Below are positions 24,954 through 32,980 of a stretch of DNA of 64,000 nucleotides, piece by piece. Each line of letters starts with the position of its first letter. Within the stretch, counting starts at the first letter, position 1. The notes beneath the pieces are model-generated. The model saw only the letters and a program-made list of their open reading frames with translations, was not told the origin of the DNA and did no database searches. Made by a program: the position numbers and the translations under genes. Source of the DNA: CANKJK01 sp040081715 (GTDB lineage: Bacteria > Acidobacteriota > Vicinamibacteria > Vicinamibacterales > UBA2999); contig JBEBFY010000017.1 in NCBI GenBank assembly GCA_040081715.1, positions 1-64,000 of the forward strand, given 5' to 3'.

Positions 24954-26959
24954 GGACGAGGCCCCAGCGCGTCGAGCGACGGGAGACGTTCCATCCAGAG
25001 GGTCGAGCGCGAGCCACGTTCGGCCGGCTCACCGGGTTCGGGCGCCTGCCGCACCACCATGCCAGTGCCGTGCAGGCGCACACTCAGTCCCGCACGCGCG
25101 AGCATCTGCACGGCCTCGCGGCCGCTGACGCCCCGCAGGTCCGGCACGACCGACGCGCCACTCGTCCCAGGGTGGCTGATCGAGACGATGGCCTGGATTG
25201 CGGGCGGTCCGGACGGACGGCCGCCTCCGGTCACGAGAATCGGTGGCGCTGCATCCACTGACGGCGGCACACCCACGTGGCGCAGCGCCGCGTCGGCGAT
25301 GCGGCTGAAGATCGGTGCGGCCACGGTGCCGCCGTAGGGCGGCACGCCGTGGGGCGAGTCGACCACCACCACGATGGTGAACGCGGGTTGCCGAACCGGC
25401 ACGAAGCCCACGAACGACACGTTGAACTCCGTGTTCGAGTAGCGGCCGTTGATAACCTTCTGCGCCGTGCCCGTCTTGCCCGCCACCGCGTAGCCCGCCA
25501 CCCTGGATTTGGAGCCGGTGCCGCGCTCGACGACGGCCGCCATCATGGCGGCCACGTCCGCCGCCGTCTCCCGGTTGATCACGCGCCGCAGCATCCGGCG
25601 GGGCACAGGAATGCGCCGGCCGTCGCGGATGACCGCGCGCACCACGCGCGGCTCCATCAACTCGCCGCCGTTAGCCACCACGCTCACCGCCGCGGCCATC
25701 TGGAGGGGCGTAACGCCAACCTGGTATCCCATCGAGACCGACGCGAGGGCGCTGTCGGTCAGCTTATCGGCCGCCCAGACGATGCCGCGGCTTTCCGCTT
25801 TGAAGTCCGGCGAGGACGGACGGCCGAAGCCGAACAGCCGCACGTACTCGCTCATGCGTTCGGCGCCGACCCTGAGTCCTATCTTGATCGCGCCGACGTT
25901 GCTGGACTTGACGATGACGTCGGTGAATGACAGCAGCCCGTAGTTGTGGCCCTTGTCCTCATCGATCACGCGCGAGCCAAAGCGGATGTGGCCCGGCCCT
26001 GTTTCGATCGCCGAGTCCGGCGTCAGGATCTTGTCTTCGAGGGCCGCACCGGCCGTGACGATCTTGAAGGTCGAGCCGGGCTCGTACAGGTCCTGGATGG
26101 CGCGGTTGCGGCGGTCGTTGTCGCCGAACTCCCTGAACGTGTTCGGGTTGAACGTCGGGTAGTTGGCCAGCGCGAGAATCTCGCCGGTGGCCGGGTCCAT
26201 CACCACCGCCGAACCGCCGGCCGCGCCTGCCCATTCGACGCCGGCCTTCAGTTCGCGCTCGGCCACGTACTGGAGGTACTCGTCGACCGTCAGCTCCAGC
26301 GAGGCCCCGGCGGTGGGAGGGCGCTCCACGCGACTGAAGGCCTTGCGGTGGGCATCGGTCTGCACCAGCACGGCGCCGGCGCGGCCCTTCACGAGCGCGT
26401 CGTAGGTGGACTCGAGCCCGGCAAGCCCGTCGCTCTCCTGCCCGACGTACCCGAGGAGGTGCGCGGCCAGTTCGCGCTTCGGATAAAAGCGGCGACTCTC
26501 GCGCATGAAGCCGATGCCTTCAAGCTGGAGGTCCGCGACACGGGAGGCCTGGGCCGGCGTGATCTGTCGCCGGATGTAGACAAACGGCCGCTTGCGGACG
26601 AGCCGCGTCCGGACCTCGTTCTGCTCGGCCTTCGAGCAATCGCGCAGGGCGTCACAGAGGGCCGCACCGGTTGCCGACGGATCATCGACCTCGCTCGGCA
26701 CGGCGTAGAGCGAATCCACGTCGGCGCTGGCGGCCAGCACGCGGCCGTTCCGGTCGAGGATGTCGCCGCGCTTGGCGGGCGCCGGCACGGTACGGAGCTG
26801 CTGCCGCTCGGCGCGCGCCTCCAGTTCGTCGTGCTGAAACACCTGCAGGTACACGAGCCGGGCTTCGATCCCGATCGCCCAGAGCAGGAACGTCACCGCC
26901 GTCACGAGCACGCGGCGCTTCAGCGTCGGACGCCAGCGGTGGTTGGAGGCTTCGGCCAC
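24950..26959 (-). CDS. ftsI: Septal class B penicillin-binding protein FtsI with C-terminal PASTA domain
   Basis: This transpeptidase cross-links septal peptidoglycan in partnership with FtsW. The 669-residue protein has a single N-terminal transmembrane helix (about residues 15-33), a pedestal/dimerisation domain starting KRGDILDRNGRVLA, and the penicillin-binding domain with YEPGSTFKIVTAG (catalytic Ser in STFK, about residue 300), the SSN triad motif VKSSNVGAIK and the KTG motif AGKTGTAQKV. A PASTA domain follows (VVPDLRGVSGREAVQMLARA). PASTA on FtsI-type proteins is typical of Firmicutes PBP2x/SpoVD and of some Acidobacteriota and is absent from E. coli FtsI. It lies 12 bases after ftsL. 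Confidence 0.96.
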   Translation of the reverse strand: MAEASNHRWRPTLKRRVLVTAVTFLLWAIGIEARLVYLQVFQHDELEARAERQQLRTVPAPAKRGDILDRNGRVLAASADVDSLYAVPSEVDDPSATGAALCDALRDCSKAEQNEVRTRLVRKRPFVYIRRQITPAQASRVADLQLEGIGFMRESRRFYPKRELAAHLLGYVGQESDGLAGLESTYDALVKGRAGAVLVQTDAHRKAFSRVERPPTAGASLELTVDEYLQYVAERELKAGVEWAGAAGGSAVVMDPATGEILALANYPTFNPNTFREFGDNDRRNRAIQDLYEPGSTFKIVTAGAALEDKILTPDSAIETGPGHIRFGSRVIDEDKGHNYGLLSFTDVIVKSSNVGAIKIGLRVGAERMSEYVRLFGFGRPSSPDFKAESRGIVWAADKLTDSALASVSMGYQVGVTPLQMAAAVSVVANGGELMEPRVVRAVIRDGRRIPVPRRMLRRVINRETAADVAAMMAAVVERGTGSKSRVAGYAVAGKTGTAQKVINGRYSNTEFNVSFVGFVPVRQPAFTIVVVVDSPHGVPPYGGTVAAPIFSRIADAALRHVGVPPSVDAAPPILVTGGGRPSGPPAIQAIVSISHPGTSGASVVPDLRGVSGREAVQMLARAGLSVRLHGTGMVVRQAPEPGEPAERGSRSTLWMERLPSLDALGPRP

Positions 26960-26971
26960 GGGACGCCTTGT

Positions 26972-27364
26972 CTACCTGAGAGCGACGACGGACTTCGGCG
27001 GCTGAGGTGCCGATTCCACCCGCTCCACGACGGCGGCGTCCTGGGGACCGGGGGCGACCATGTGGAGCCGCTCGGTGGCCAGCCGCTCGATGCGCGCCGG
27101 CGACCGCAGGGTCTCGATCTCCAGCCGCAGGTGGCGATTGATTTCGTCCTGCTCGAGCCGCTCCCGCTGCATGGCCTCGATGCGATAGCCATGGCGGATC
27201 AGTTCGAAGTGCTGCCACGCCGAGAACAGCAGCGCTACCACCACGACCACGCCGACGACGGTCGCCCTCCACATCTCGCGGTGGCGCTTGCGATCGACCT
27301 CGCGGACGATGGGGTTGTTCCGGACGTCCTTCTTGATGACGAACTCGAACGTGCCACCAGTCAT
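26972..27364 (-). CDS. ftsL: Cell division protein FtsL
   Basis: FtsL is a small bitopic protein that forms a complex with FtsB and FtsQ and activates FtsW/FtsI. The 130-residue product has a charged cytoplasmic start (about 34 residues), one transmembrane helix (ATVVGVVVVVALLFSAWQHF) and a periplasmic coiled coil (IEAMQRERLEQDEINRHLRL) with the usual leucine-rich spacing. It ends in a short variable tail. Identification rests mainly on topology and position between rsmH and ftsI, because sequence conservation in this family is low. It overlaps rsmH by four bases. Confidence 0.87.
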   Translation of the reverse strand: MTGGTFEFVIKKDVRNNPIVREVDRKRHREMWRATVVGVVVVVALLFSAWQHFELIRHGYRIEAMQRERLEQDEINRHLRLEIETLRSPARIERLATERLHMVAPGPQDAAVVERVESAPQPPKSVVALR

Positions 27365-28341
27365 TGGCGTGACCCCACCCTCTCAGCGGCGCGCAGCTTG
27401 GCGCTCCGCGCCCGCGGGTTCCGTTGCACTTCCTCGTCGGCGGCCAGCACCGGACGCTTCGTGAGCACCCGGACGCCTGCCGCGTCGTCGGCGGCGGCAG
27501 CCCGCAGCGTGTGCTTCACCACGCGGTCCTCAAGCGAGTGAAACGAGATCACGACGAGACGCCCTCCGGCCGCCAGCCGGCCCAGGAACATCCGCAGCGC
27601 CTGGTCAAGGCCATCCAGTTCCTCGTTGACCCAGATCCGGAGGCCCTGAAACGTCCGCGTCGCGGGGTCGATGCGCTGGTAGCCGCGATGCGGGACGGCC
27701 CGGCGCACGATCTCGGCCAGCCGCCCCGTCGTCTCGATGGGCGCCCGGTCGCGTTCCGCCACGATGGCGCGGGCCACGCGCCGGGAGTGCCGCTCCTCGC
27801 CGAACTGGTAGATCGCGTCGGCGAGGGTTTCTTCATCCGTTGTCCGGATCAGGTCCGCCGCGGACGGTCCGGCCGACTGGTCCATGCGCATGTCCAGCGG
27901 TTCGTCGCGGCGGAAGCTGAAACCGCGGCCGGGCGCGTCGAACTGCATCGAGGACACGCCGAGGTCCAGGAGCGCGCCGTCAATCATGCCGATACCCCGG
28001 GCGTCGAGCGCGGCGGCGGCGTGGCGATAGTCGGCATGCACCAGCTCGGCGCGGCCCGTCCACGGCGTGAGCGTCGTCGCCGCCAGGGCGAGAGCCGACT
28101 GATCGCGGTCGAAGCCGATCACGCGCGTGGCGCCTCCGGCCAGCAGCGCCGCGGCATGGCCGCCGAGGCCCACGGTGCCATCGACAAACAGCCCGCCACG
28201 CTGCGGCTCGAGCCACTCGAGCACTTCAGCAACCATGACGGGCTGATGCACCGGCCTCTGTTCATCCACGAACCCCGAACCCCTGGCCTGCGGTGCGACG
28301 GGGGCGAACCCTCGTCGGTCATGGCGCCGGCCGGGCGCCAT
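27361..28341 (-). CDS. rsmH: 16S rRNA (cytosine(1402)-N4)-methyltransferase
   Basis: RsmH (MraW) methylates N4 of C1402 in 16S rRNA using SAM. The 326-residue ORF from ATG 28341 contains HQPVMVAEVLEWL, the SAM loop VDGTVGLGGHAAALL, LLDLGVSSMQFDAPGRGFSF, DMRMDQSAGPSA and ISFHSLEDRVVKHTL. Members usually begin close to HxPVM. The 29 residues before that here are basic and atypical, and an in-frame GTG (about 28273) with an AGGGG-like site upstream is an alternative start. The gene lies 17 bases after mraZ and overlaps ftsL by four bases. Confidence 0.95.
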   Translation of the reverse strand: MAPGRRHDRRGFAPVAPQARGSGFVDEQRPVHQPVMVAEVLEWLEPQRGGLFVDGTVGLGGHAAALLAGGATRVIGFDRDQSALALAATTLTPWTGRAELVHADYRHAAAALDARGIGMIDGALLDLGVSSMQFDAPGRGFSFRRDEPLDMRMDQSAGPSAADLIRTTDEETLADAIYQFGEERHSRRVARAIVAERDRAPIETTGRLAEIVRRAVPHRGYQRIDPATRTFQGLRIWVNEELDGLDQALRMFLGRLAAGGRLVVISFHSLEDRVVKHTLRAAAADDAAGVRVLTKRPVLAADEEVQRNPRARSAKLRAAERVGSRQ

Positions 28342-28358
28342 GACGTGTGTGGTTGTAA

Positions 28359-28847
28359 CTAACGTGAACCGCCCGGGGAGCCGGGCGTCGACAACCGCTT
28401 CGTATAGTCAGACAACCGCTCGCCGTCCTCACGGGTCCAGCGATTGCCCTTGTTGCGCGCTTCGACGCGGGTGGTGTTCCAGACTTCCAGGTGCGTGATG
28501 CGCCCGTAGACGCGCACGTCGCCCGCGATATCCGCTTCCTGACGCACGAGCGCCGGAATCAGCACGCGGCCCTGGGAATCCAGCTCACCTTCCTGACCGA
28601 AGTAGTTCACCAGCTCCAGAAACTTGAGCCGCTCCGGCAACTGCTCGGGGAGGTCGAGCAGCCGCTGTTCAAGGGAGACCCATTCGGTCAGTGGATAGAT
28701 GAGGACGCACTCGCCGGTGAGGCTGGTGACGAACACATCCGCCCCATGCCGGTCCTGGATGACGCTCCGGAAGATCGAGGGGATCTTGAGACGGCCCTTG
28801 TCGTCGATCCGGGTCGTTGCGCTGCCTCGCAGGCCCTTTAGCTCCAC
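28359..28847 (-). CDS. mraZ: Transcriptional regulator MraZ
   Basis: MraZ is a ring-shaped DNA-binding protein with two AbrB-like swapped hairpin domains that represses its own dcw operon in several bacteria. The 162-residue protein starts at a GTG and shows GSATTRIDDKGRLKIPSIFR (first domain) and ELDSQGRVLIPALVRQEADI (second), each with the family DxxGR-IP pattern. A short basic tail extends the C-terminus. It is the first gene of the dcw cluster. No clear triplet of TGGGN boxes was found upstream, so autoregulation is expected from the family but not seen directly. Confidence 0.96.
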   Translation of the reverse strand: MELKGLRGSATTRIDDKGRLKIPSIFRSVIQDRHGADVFVTSLTGECVLIYPLTEWVSLEQRLLDLPEQLPERLKFLELVNYFGQEGELDSQGRVLIPALVRQEADIAGDVRVYGRITHLEVWNTTRVEARNKGNRWTREDGERLSDYTKRLSTPGSPGGSR

Positions 28848-28871
28848 TGAAATCCAAAATGCTCCACCCGG

Positions 28872-28901
28872 AGTCTAAGAGAACCCCTTTCGTGAAGTCA
28901 A
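28872..28901 (-). promoter_or_regulatory. Candidate sigma-70-type promoter of the dcw operon
   Basis: On the minus strand TTGACT (28896-28901) and TAGACT (28872-28877) are separated by 18 bases. The predicted +1 near 28865 leaves an 18-base leader before the mraZ GTG. The -10 fits the TAGANT pattern seen across this window. Confidence 0.55.
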
Positions 28902-28992
28902 CGGCCAAATGACAGACAGGAAAGCGGTTGCGCCGATCTACTTCGACTGATTTTCGCCCATCCTGCCTGAGCCCTGAACGACCGACCGCACT

Positions 28993-29021
28993 TTGCCGTA
29001 TTCCGGTGACCGCGATAGAGT
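28993..29021 (+). promoter_or_regulatory. Candidate promoter of the glycan operon, nearly leaderless
   Basis: TTGCCG (28993-28998), a 17-base spacer and TAGAGT (29016-29021) place +1 near 29028, six bases before the ATG at 29034. No Shine-Dalgarno site is present in the short leader. Together with the mraZ promoter this defines a 91-base divergent promoter region (28902-28992 between the two -35 boxes). Confidence 0.5.
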
Positions 29022-29033
29022 CAGTGGCTCGCA

Positions 29034-29840
29034 ATGACTGCCACGCATGCGGGCGGCACGCCGGGTCTTTCCATCTTCTTTCCCGCGTTCAATGACGCGG
29101 GCACGATCGCCAGCCTGGTGATCCGCGCCGTGTCCGTCGCCTCGCGCCTGACAAACGATTTTGAAGTCATCGTCATCAACGACGGCAGCGCCGACGCCAC
29201 CGGCGCCATCGCGGATGAACTGGCGCACACCTATCCACAGGTGCGCGTGGTGCACCATTCCAGGAACCGCGGTTACGGCGGAGCGCTCAGGTCCGGCTTT
29301 GCCGCGGCCACGAAGGAATGGATCGCCTACACGGACGGCGACGCGCAGTACGACCCGGCCGAGTTCGAGGCGCTCTGGGAGCGGAAGGGTCCGGACGTGG
29401 ACCTGGTCAACGGCTACAAGATCGAGCGGTCCGACCCGTGGTACCGCGTGATCATCGGGACCGCCTACCACCGCACCGTGACGTTCCTGTTCAGGCTGCA
29501 GGTCCGCGACGTGGACTGTGACTTCCGCCTGATGCGGCGGTCGATCTTCGACCGCGTGCACTTGGAGAAGAGCACCGGCGTCATCTGCCTCGAGATGATG
29601 CGCAAGATCCAGGCAGCCGGCTTCCGGATCGTCGAGGTGCCGGTGCACCACTACCACCGGACCTATGGCCGGTCGCAGTTCTTCAACCTCCGGCGCGTGT
29701 TCTGGACGGGCGTCGACGTCCTGAAGCTCTGGGTCCAGCTCGTGGTGTTCCGGCGAACCGCCTCGGGTAGCGCAACGGCTCGCCCGGCGGCGGCCGCACC
29801 GGCTGTCACGCCATCAAGCGGATCGCGACCCCTGCCGTGA
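29034..29840 (+). CDS. Family 2 glycosyltransferase (dolichyl-phosphate mannosyltransferase-like)
   Basis: The 268-residue protein has the GT-A fold of family 2: LSIFFPAFNDAGTIASLVIR at the start, FEVIVINDGSADATGAIA (nucleotide-sugar Asp), HHSRNRGYGGALRSGF and the DXD-type YTDGDAQYDPAEF. VDCDFRLMRR and the HYHRTYGRSQFF segment are typical of polyprenyl-phosphate hexose synthases. It lacks the C-terminal membrane helices found in some members. It probably transfers a sugar from a nucleotide to a lipid carrier or glycan at the inner membrane. It opens an operon with epimerases and an aminotransferase, consistent with surface polysaccharide or lipid-linked sugar synthesis. Confidence 0.88.
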   Translation: MTATHAGGTPGLSIFFPAFNDAGTIASLVIRAVSVASRLTNDFEVIVINDGSADATGAIADELAHTYPQVRVVHHSRNRGYGGALRSGFAAATKEWIAYTDGDAQYDPAEFEALWERKGPDVDLVNGYKIERSDPWYRVIIGTAYHRTVTFLFRLQVRDVDCDFRLMRRSIFDRVHLEKSTGVICLEMMRKIQAAGFRIVEVPVHHYHRTYGRSQFFNLRRVFWTGVDVLKLWVQLVVFRRTASGSATARPAAAAPAVTPSSGSRPLP

Positions 29841-30850
29841 CCGACTTCGCCGGGTTCTATCAGGGCCGCGCCGTCATGGTCACCGGCGGCATGGGCTTCA
29901 TCGGCAGCAACCTTGCCCGCCGCCTGGTCTCGCTGGGCGCGCGCGTGATCGTGGTGGACTCCCTCATCCCGGAGTACGGCGGGAACCGGTTCAACCTCGA
30001 CGGGGTCGAGGATCGGCTGACGGTCAACATCGCCGACATCCGCCAGCAGAGCTCGATGAACTACCTCGTGCAGGGCCGCGACGTGATCTTCAATCTCGCG
30101 GGCCAGGTGAGCCACATCGACAGTATCAAGGACCCTCAGACGGACCTGGAGATCAACTGCCGGGCACAGTTGGTACTCCTCGAAGCGTGCCGCCACAACA
30201 ACCCCGGCACGAAAGTGGTCTACGCCGGCACCCGGCAGGTGTATGGCCGCCCGCAGAACCTCCCGGTGTCCGAGCGGCACCTCGTGCGGCCAACCGACAT
30301 CAACGGCATCAACAAGGCCGCCGGCGAGTACTACCATCTCGTCTACAACGACGTGTACGGCGTGCGGGCGTGCTCGCTGCGCCTGACCAACGTCTACGGC
30401 CCGCGTCAGTTGATCCGCCACAACCGCCAGGGCTTCATCGGCTGGTTCATCCGCCTGGCCATCGAGGACAGGGAGATCCAGATCTACGGCGACGGCTCAC
30501 AGATCCGGGATTTCGTCTACGTGGATGACGCCGTTGATGCGTTCCTCCGCGCGGGGGCATCGGACGACTGCAACGGGATGCCGCTCAACGTGGGCGGCGC
30601 CGAGCCAATCACGCACCGGGACCTCGTCGCCCAGTTGCTCTCCGTGGCCGGCTCGGGCCGCTCCACCTGTATCCCGTGGCCGGCCGAGAAGAAGGCCATC
30701 GACATCGGCAGCTTCTACAGTGACTCGTCGCGCATCGCGGAGGTGCTCGGGTGGACGCCGCGGGTCCGCTTGCAGGACGGGCTGGCGCGCACGGTGGCGT
30801 ACTACCGCGAACATCGGCTCCAGTACGTCGACGCCGCGCCGGCTTCGTGA
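29837..30850 (+). CDS. NAD-dependent epimerase/dehydratase with altered YxxxK motif
   Basis: This is a 337-residue extended-SDR protein. The NAD loop is GGMGFIGSNLARRLVSLGA, followed by FNLAGQVSHIDS, ACSLRLTNVYGPRQLI and RDFVYVDDAVDAF, all typical of nucleotide-sugar 4-epimerases or dehydratases. In the position of the catalytic YxxxK the sequence reads NGINKAAGEYYH, so the Tyr is replaced by Asn although the Lys remains. Either a nearby Tyr (in GEYYHLVY) takes over or the reaction differs. The ATG overlaps the GT2 stop by four bases, and the stop overlaps the aminotransferase GTG. Its product sugar is unknown. Confidence 0.85.
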   Translation: MTDFAGFYQGRAVMVTGGMGFIGSNLARRLVSLGARVIVVDSLIPEYGGNRFNLDGVEDRLTVNIADIRQQSSMNYLVQGRDVIFNLAGQVSHIDSIKDPQTDLEINCRAQLVLLEACRHNNPGTKVVYAGTRQVYGRPQNLPVSERHLVRPTDINGINKAAGEYYHLVYNDVYGVRACSLRLTNVYGPRQLIRHNRQGFIGWFIRLAIEDREIQIYGDGSQIRDFVYVDDAVDAFLRAGASDDCNGMPLNVGGAEPITHRDLVAQLLSVAGSGRSTCIPWPAEKKAIDIGSFYSDSSRIAEVLGWTPRVRLQDGLARTVAYYREHRLQYVDAAPAS

Positions 30851-31959
30851 ACGTGGACCGGATTCCCTTCCTCTCGCTCGGGCCCGGCCCGGACGATGCC
30901 GCGGTCCGCGAGGCCCTCGACCGCGTGTTGACGCGGGGCCTCTTCGTGCTGGGTCCTGAGGGCGAAGCGTTCGAAGCCGAGTTCGCCAGGGCATCGGGCG
31001 CCGCGCACGCGGCCGGGGTGGGCAATGGCACCGACGCGCTGGCGCTCATCCTCCGCGCCCTCGACATCGGCCCGGGCGACGACGTCGTCGTGCCCGCCAT
31101 CAGCGCAGCCTACACGGCCCTGGCGGTCACGATGGTGGGTGCGCGTCCGGTCTTCGCGGACGTGGAGCCGGGACGGCTCACGATGGACCCGCGATCCTGC
31201 GAGGCGCGGATCACGGCACGGACACGCGCCATCATCCCCGTGCACCTCTTCGGCCAGGCTGCGGATCTCACCGCACTCGAGGCCGTGGCACGCGCGTCCG
31301 GTGCGGTGCTGGTGGAAGACTGCTGCCAGGCTCACCTCGCCACGGCCGGGGGACGTCCCGTGGGCACGGTCGGCGTAGCAGGAGCGTTCAGCTTCTATCC
31401 GACCAAGAATCTCGGGGCACTCGGCGACGGTGGTGCGGTAGTCACGGGCGACCGGGCCCTCGACGTGCGGGTGCGCCGCCTGCGCAACGGTGGCCAGACG
31501 GCACGGTACGAGCATCAGGAAGCGGGCGTGAACAGCCGACTTGATGAACTGCAGGCAGCCGTCCTGCGGGCGCGGCTGCCGCAGCTTTCCGGCTGGACCG
31601 CGCGGCGCCGGGCCATCGCGGCACGGTTCCGCGCAGGGCTGGTGGCCAGCGCTGTCTCGCCGGTGCCGGAACTGGACGCGGGGCACGTGTATCATCTGTT
31701 TCCTGTGCGTCACCCCAAGCGCGACCAACTGCGCGCCGCGCTCGACGCGGCCGGCGTTGAGACGTTGATCCACTATCCGGTTCCCCTGCACGAGCAGCGG
31801 GCGTTCGCGTCCGCGAACCCGGCCCCGTGCCCGGTCGCCGCCGAAGCCAGCGCGGAACTGGTCTCCCTTCCCCTTCACCCCGGCCTGCTCGACGCGCAGG
31901 TTGATCGGATCCTGGCGGCCGTGATCGCCGCCACGCCTGGTGAGGCCGGGCGACCATGA
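30847..31959 (+). CDS. DegT/DnrJ/EryC1/StrS-family sugar aminotransferase
   Basis: The 370-residue PLP enzyme aminates keto sugars linked to nucleotides. The GTG at 30847 overlaps the previous stop and begins directly before the family start IPFLSLGPG. The frame is open upstream, but that part is the end of the epimerase read in another phase. Landmarks are GVGNGTDALALILRAL, VVPAISAAYTALAV, PVHLFGQAADL, VEDCCQAHLA and FSFYPTKNLGALGDGGAV with the PLP Lys. RLDELQAAVLRARL and HLFPVRHPKRD follow. It likely acts on the 3- or 4-keto sugar made by a neighbouring dehydratase/epimerase. Its stop overlaps the next ATG. Confidence 0.9.
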   Translation: MNVDRIPFLSLGPGPDDAAVREALDRVLTRGLFVLGPEGEAFEAEFARASGAAHAAGVGNGTDALALILRALDIGPGDDVVVPAISAAYTALAVTMVGARPVFADVEPGRLTMDPRSCEARITARTRAIIPVHLFGQAADLTALEAVARASGAVLVEDCCQAHLATAGGRPVGTVGVAGAFSFYPTKNLGALGDGGAVVTGDRALDVRVRRLRNGGQTARYEHQEAGVNSRLDELQAAVLRARLPQLSGWTARRRAIAARFRAGLVASAVSPVPELDAGHVYHLFPVRHPKRDQLRAALDAAGVETLIHYPVPLHEQRAFASANPAPCPVAAEASAELVSLPLHPGLLDAQVDRILAAVIAATPGEAGRP

Positions 31960-32918
31960 ACGTACTCATCACCGGCGGCGCAGGCTTCGTCGGGTCGCAC
32001 CTCGCGGAGCGGCTCCTGTCACTCGGCCACACGGTGGCCGTGCTCGACGATCTCTCAACGGGATCGCTCGCCAACGTGGCCGCACTCCAGGGGCACCCCG
32101 GCTTCAGTTGCACCATCGACTCGGTGACCGCCGAGCCGGTGCTCGCGGAGATGGTCGACCGGGCCGACGTCGTGTTTCACCTGGCCGCGGCCGTCGGCGT
32201 CAAGCTCATCGTGCAGCGTCCCGTGCACACCATCGAGACCAACGTGCACGGCACCGAGGTCGTCCTGAAGCACGCCGTCCCGGGCCGGAAGAAGGTGTTC
32301 ATCGCGTCGAGCTCCGAGGTGTACGGCAAGAGCACGAACGTGCCGTTCCACGAAGATGCCGACCTGGTGCTCGGACCCACCTCCAAGCACCGGTGGGCGT
32401 ACGCCTGCAGCAAGCTCATCGACGAATTCCTCGCGCTGGCGTACTGGAAAGAGCAGGGCCTGCCGGTGGTCGTCGTGCGCCTGTTCAATACCGTCGGCCC
32501 TCGCCAGACGGGCCAGTACGGGATGGTGCTGCCACGGTTTGTGACCCAGGCGCTCTCGGGCGAGCCCATCACGGTGTACGGCGACGGTACCCAGTCGCGC
32601 AGCTTCACCTACGTGGGCGACGTGGTGGATGCGCTGGTGGCGCTGGCCGCCGAGCCGCGGGCCGTCGGGCAGGTCTTCAACATCGGCAACGCTGAGGAAA
32701 TATCCATCCGTGCACTCGCCGAGCGGGTGCGCAACCTCGCGGAGAGCCCGTCGTCGATCATCACGGTGCCGTACGACGAAGCCTACGAGGCCGGATTCGA
32801 GGACATGCCGCGGCGCGTGCCCGACATCTCGCGCATCCAGGCGCTGGTGGGCTTCACGCCGCAGGTTCCGCTGGACGAGATCATCCGCCGCGTCGTCGCG
32901 TTCCATCGCGGCGCCTGA
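31956..32918 (+). CDS. NAD-dependent nucleotide-sugar epimerase/dehydratase
   Basis: The 320-residue extended SDR has an intact cofactor loop (MNVLITGGAGFVGSHLAERL) and catalytic YACSK (in HRWAYACSKLIDEFLALA), in contrast to the earlier epimerase in the operon. SSSEVYGKSTNVPFHED, VVVRLFNTVGPRQTGQYGMV and SRSFTYVGDVVDAL suggest a UDP-glucuronate decarboxylase or GDP/UDP-sugar 4-epimerase type of reaction. It is translationally coupled to the aminotransferase. The specific substrate cannot be told. Confidence 0.88.
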   Translation: MNVLITGGAGFVGSHLAERLLSLGHTVAVLDDLSTGSLANVAALQGHPGFSCTIDSVTAEPVLAEMVDRADVVFHLAAAVGVKLIVQRPVHTIETNVHGTEVVLKHAVPGRKKVFIASSSEVYGKSTNVPFHEDADLVLGPTSKHRWAYACSKLIDEFLALAYWKEQGLPVVVVRLFNTVGPRQTGQYGMVLPRFVTQALSGEPITVYGDGTQSRSFTYVGDVVDALVALAAEPRAVGQVFNIGNAEEISIRALAERVRNLAESPSSIITVPYDEAYEAGFEDMPRRVPDISRIQALVGFTPQVPLDEIIRRVVAFHRGA

Positions 32919-32955
32919 CCGGCTGGCGCACCTCGACTTGCACCGGCGCGGGCCG

Positions 32956-32961
32956 TAGAAT
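32956..32961 (+). promoter_or_regulatory. Candidate -10 inside the glycan operon
   Basis: TAGAAT (32956-32961) follows TCGACT (32934-32939) by 16 bases, with +1 near 32968 and the next ATG at 32981. It would allow separate expression of the secreted protein and the genes after it, and it makes an in-frame ATG at 32960 unlikely as the start. Confidence 0.35.
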
Positions 32962-32980
32962 GCACCCATTGGTTCCCTCC

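Noticed and set aside
28848..28990. MraZ-binding repeat boxes upstream of mraZ
   Set aside because: Only one isolated TGGGC-like site was seen; the repeated TGGG units with regular spacing known for MraZ targets were not found.
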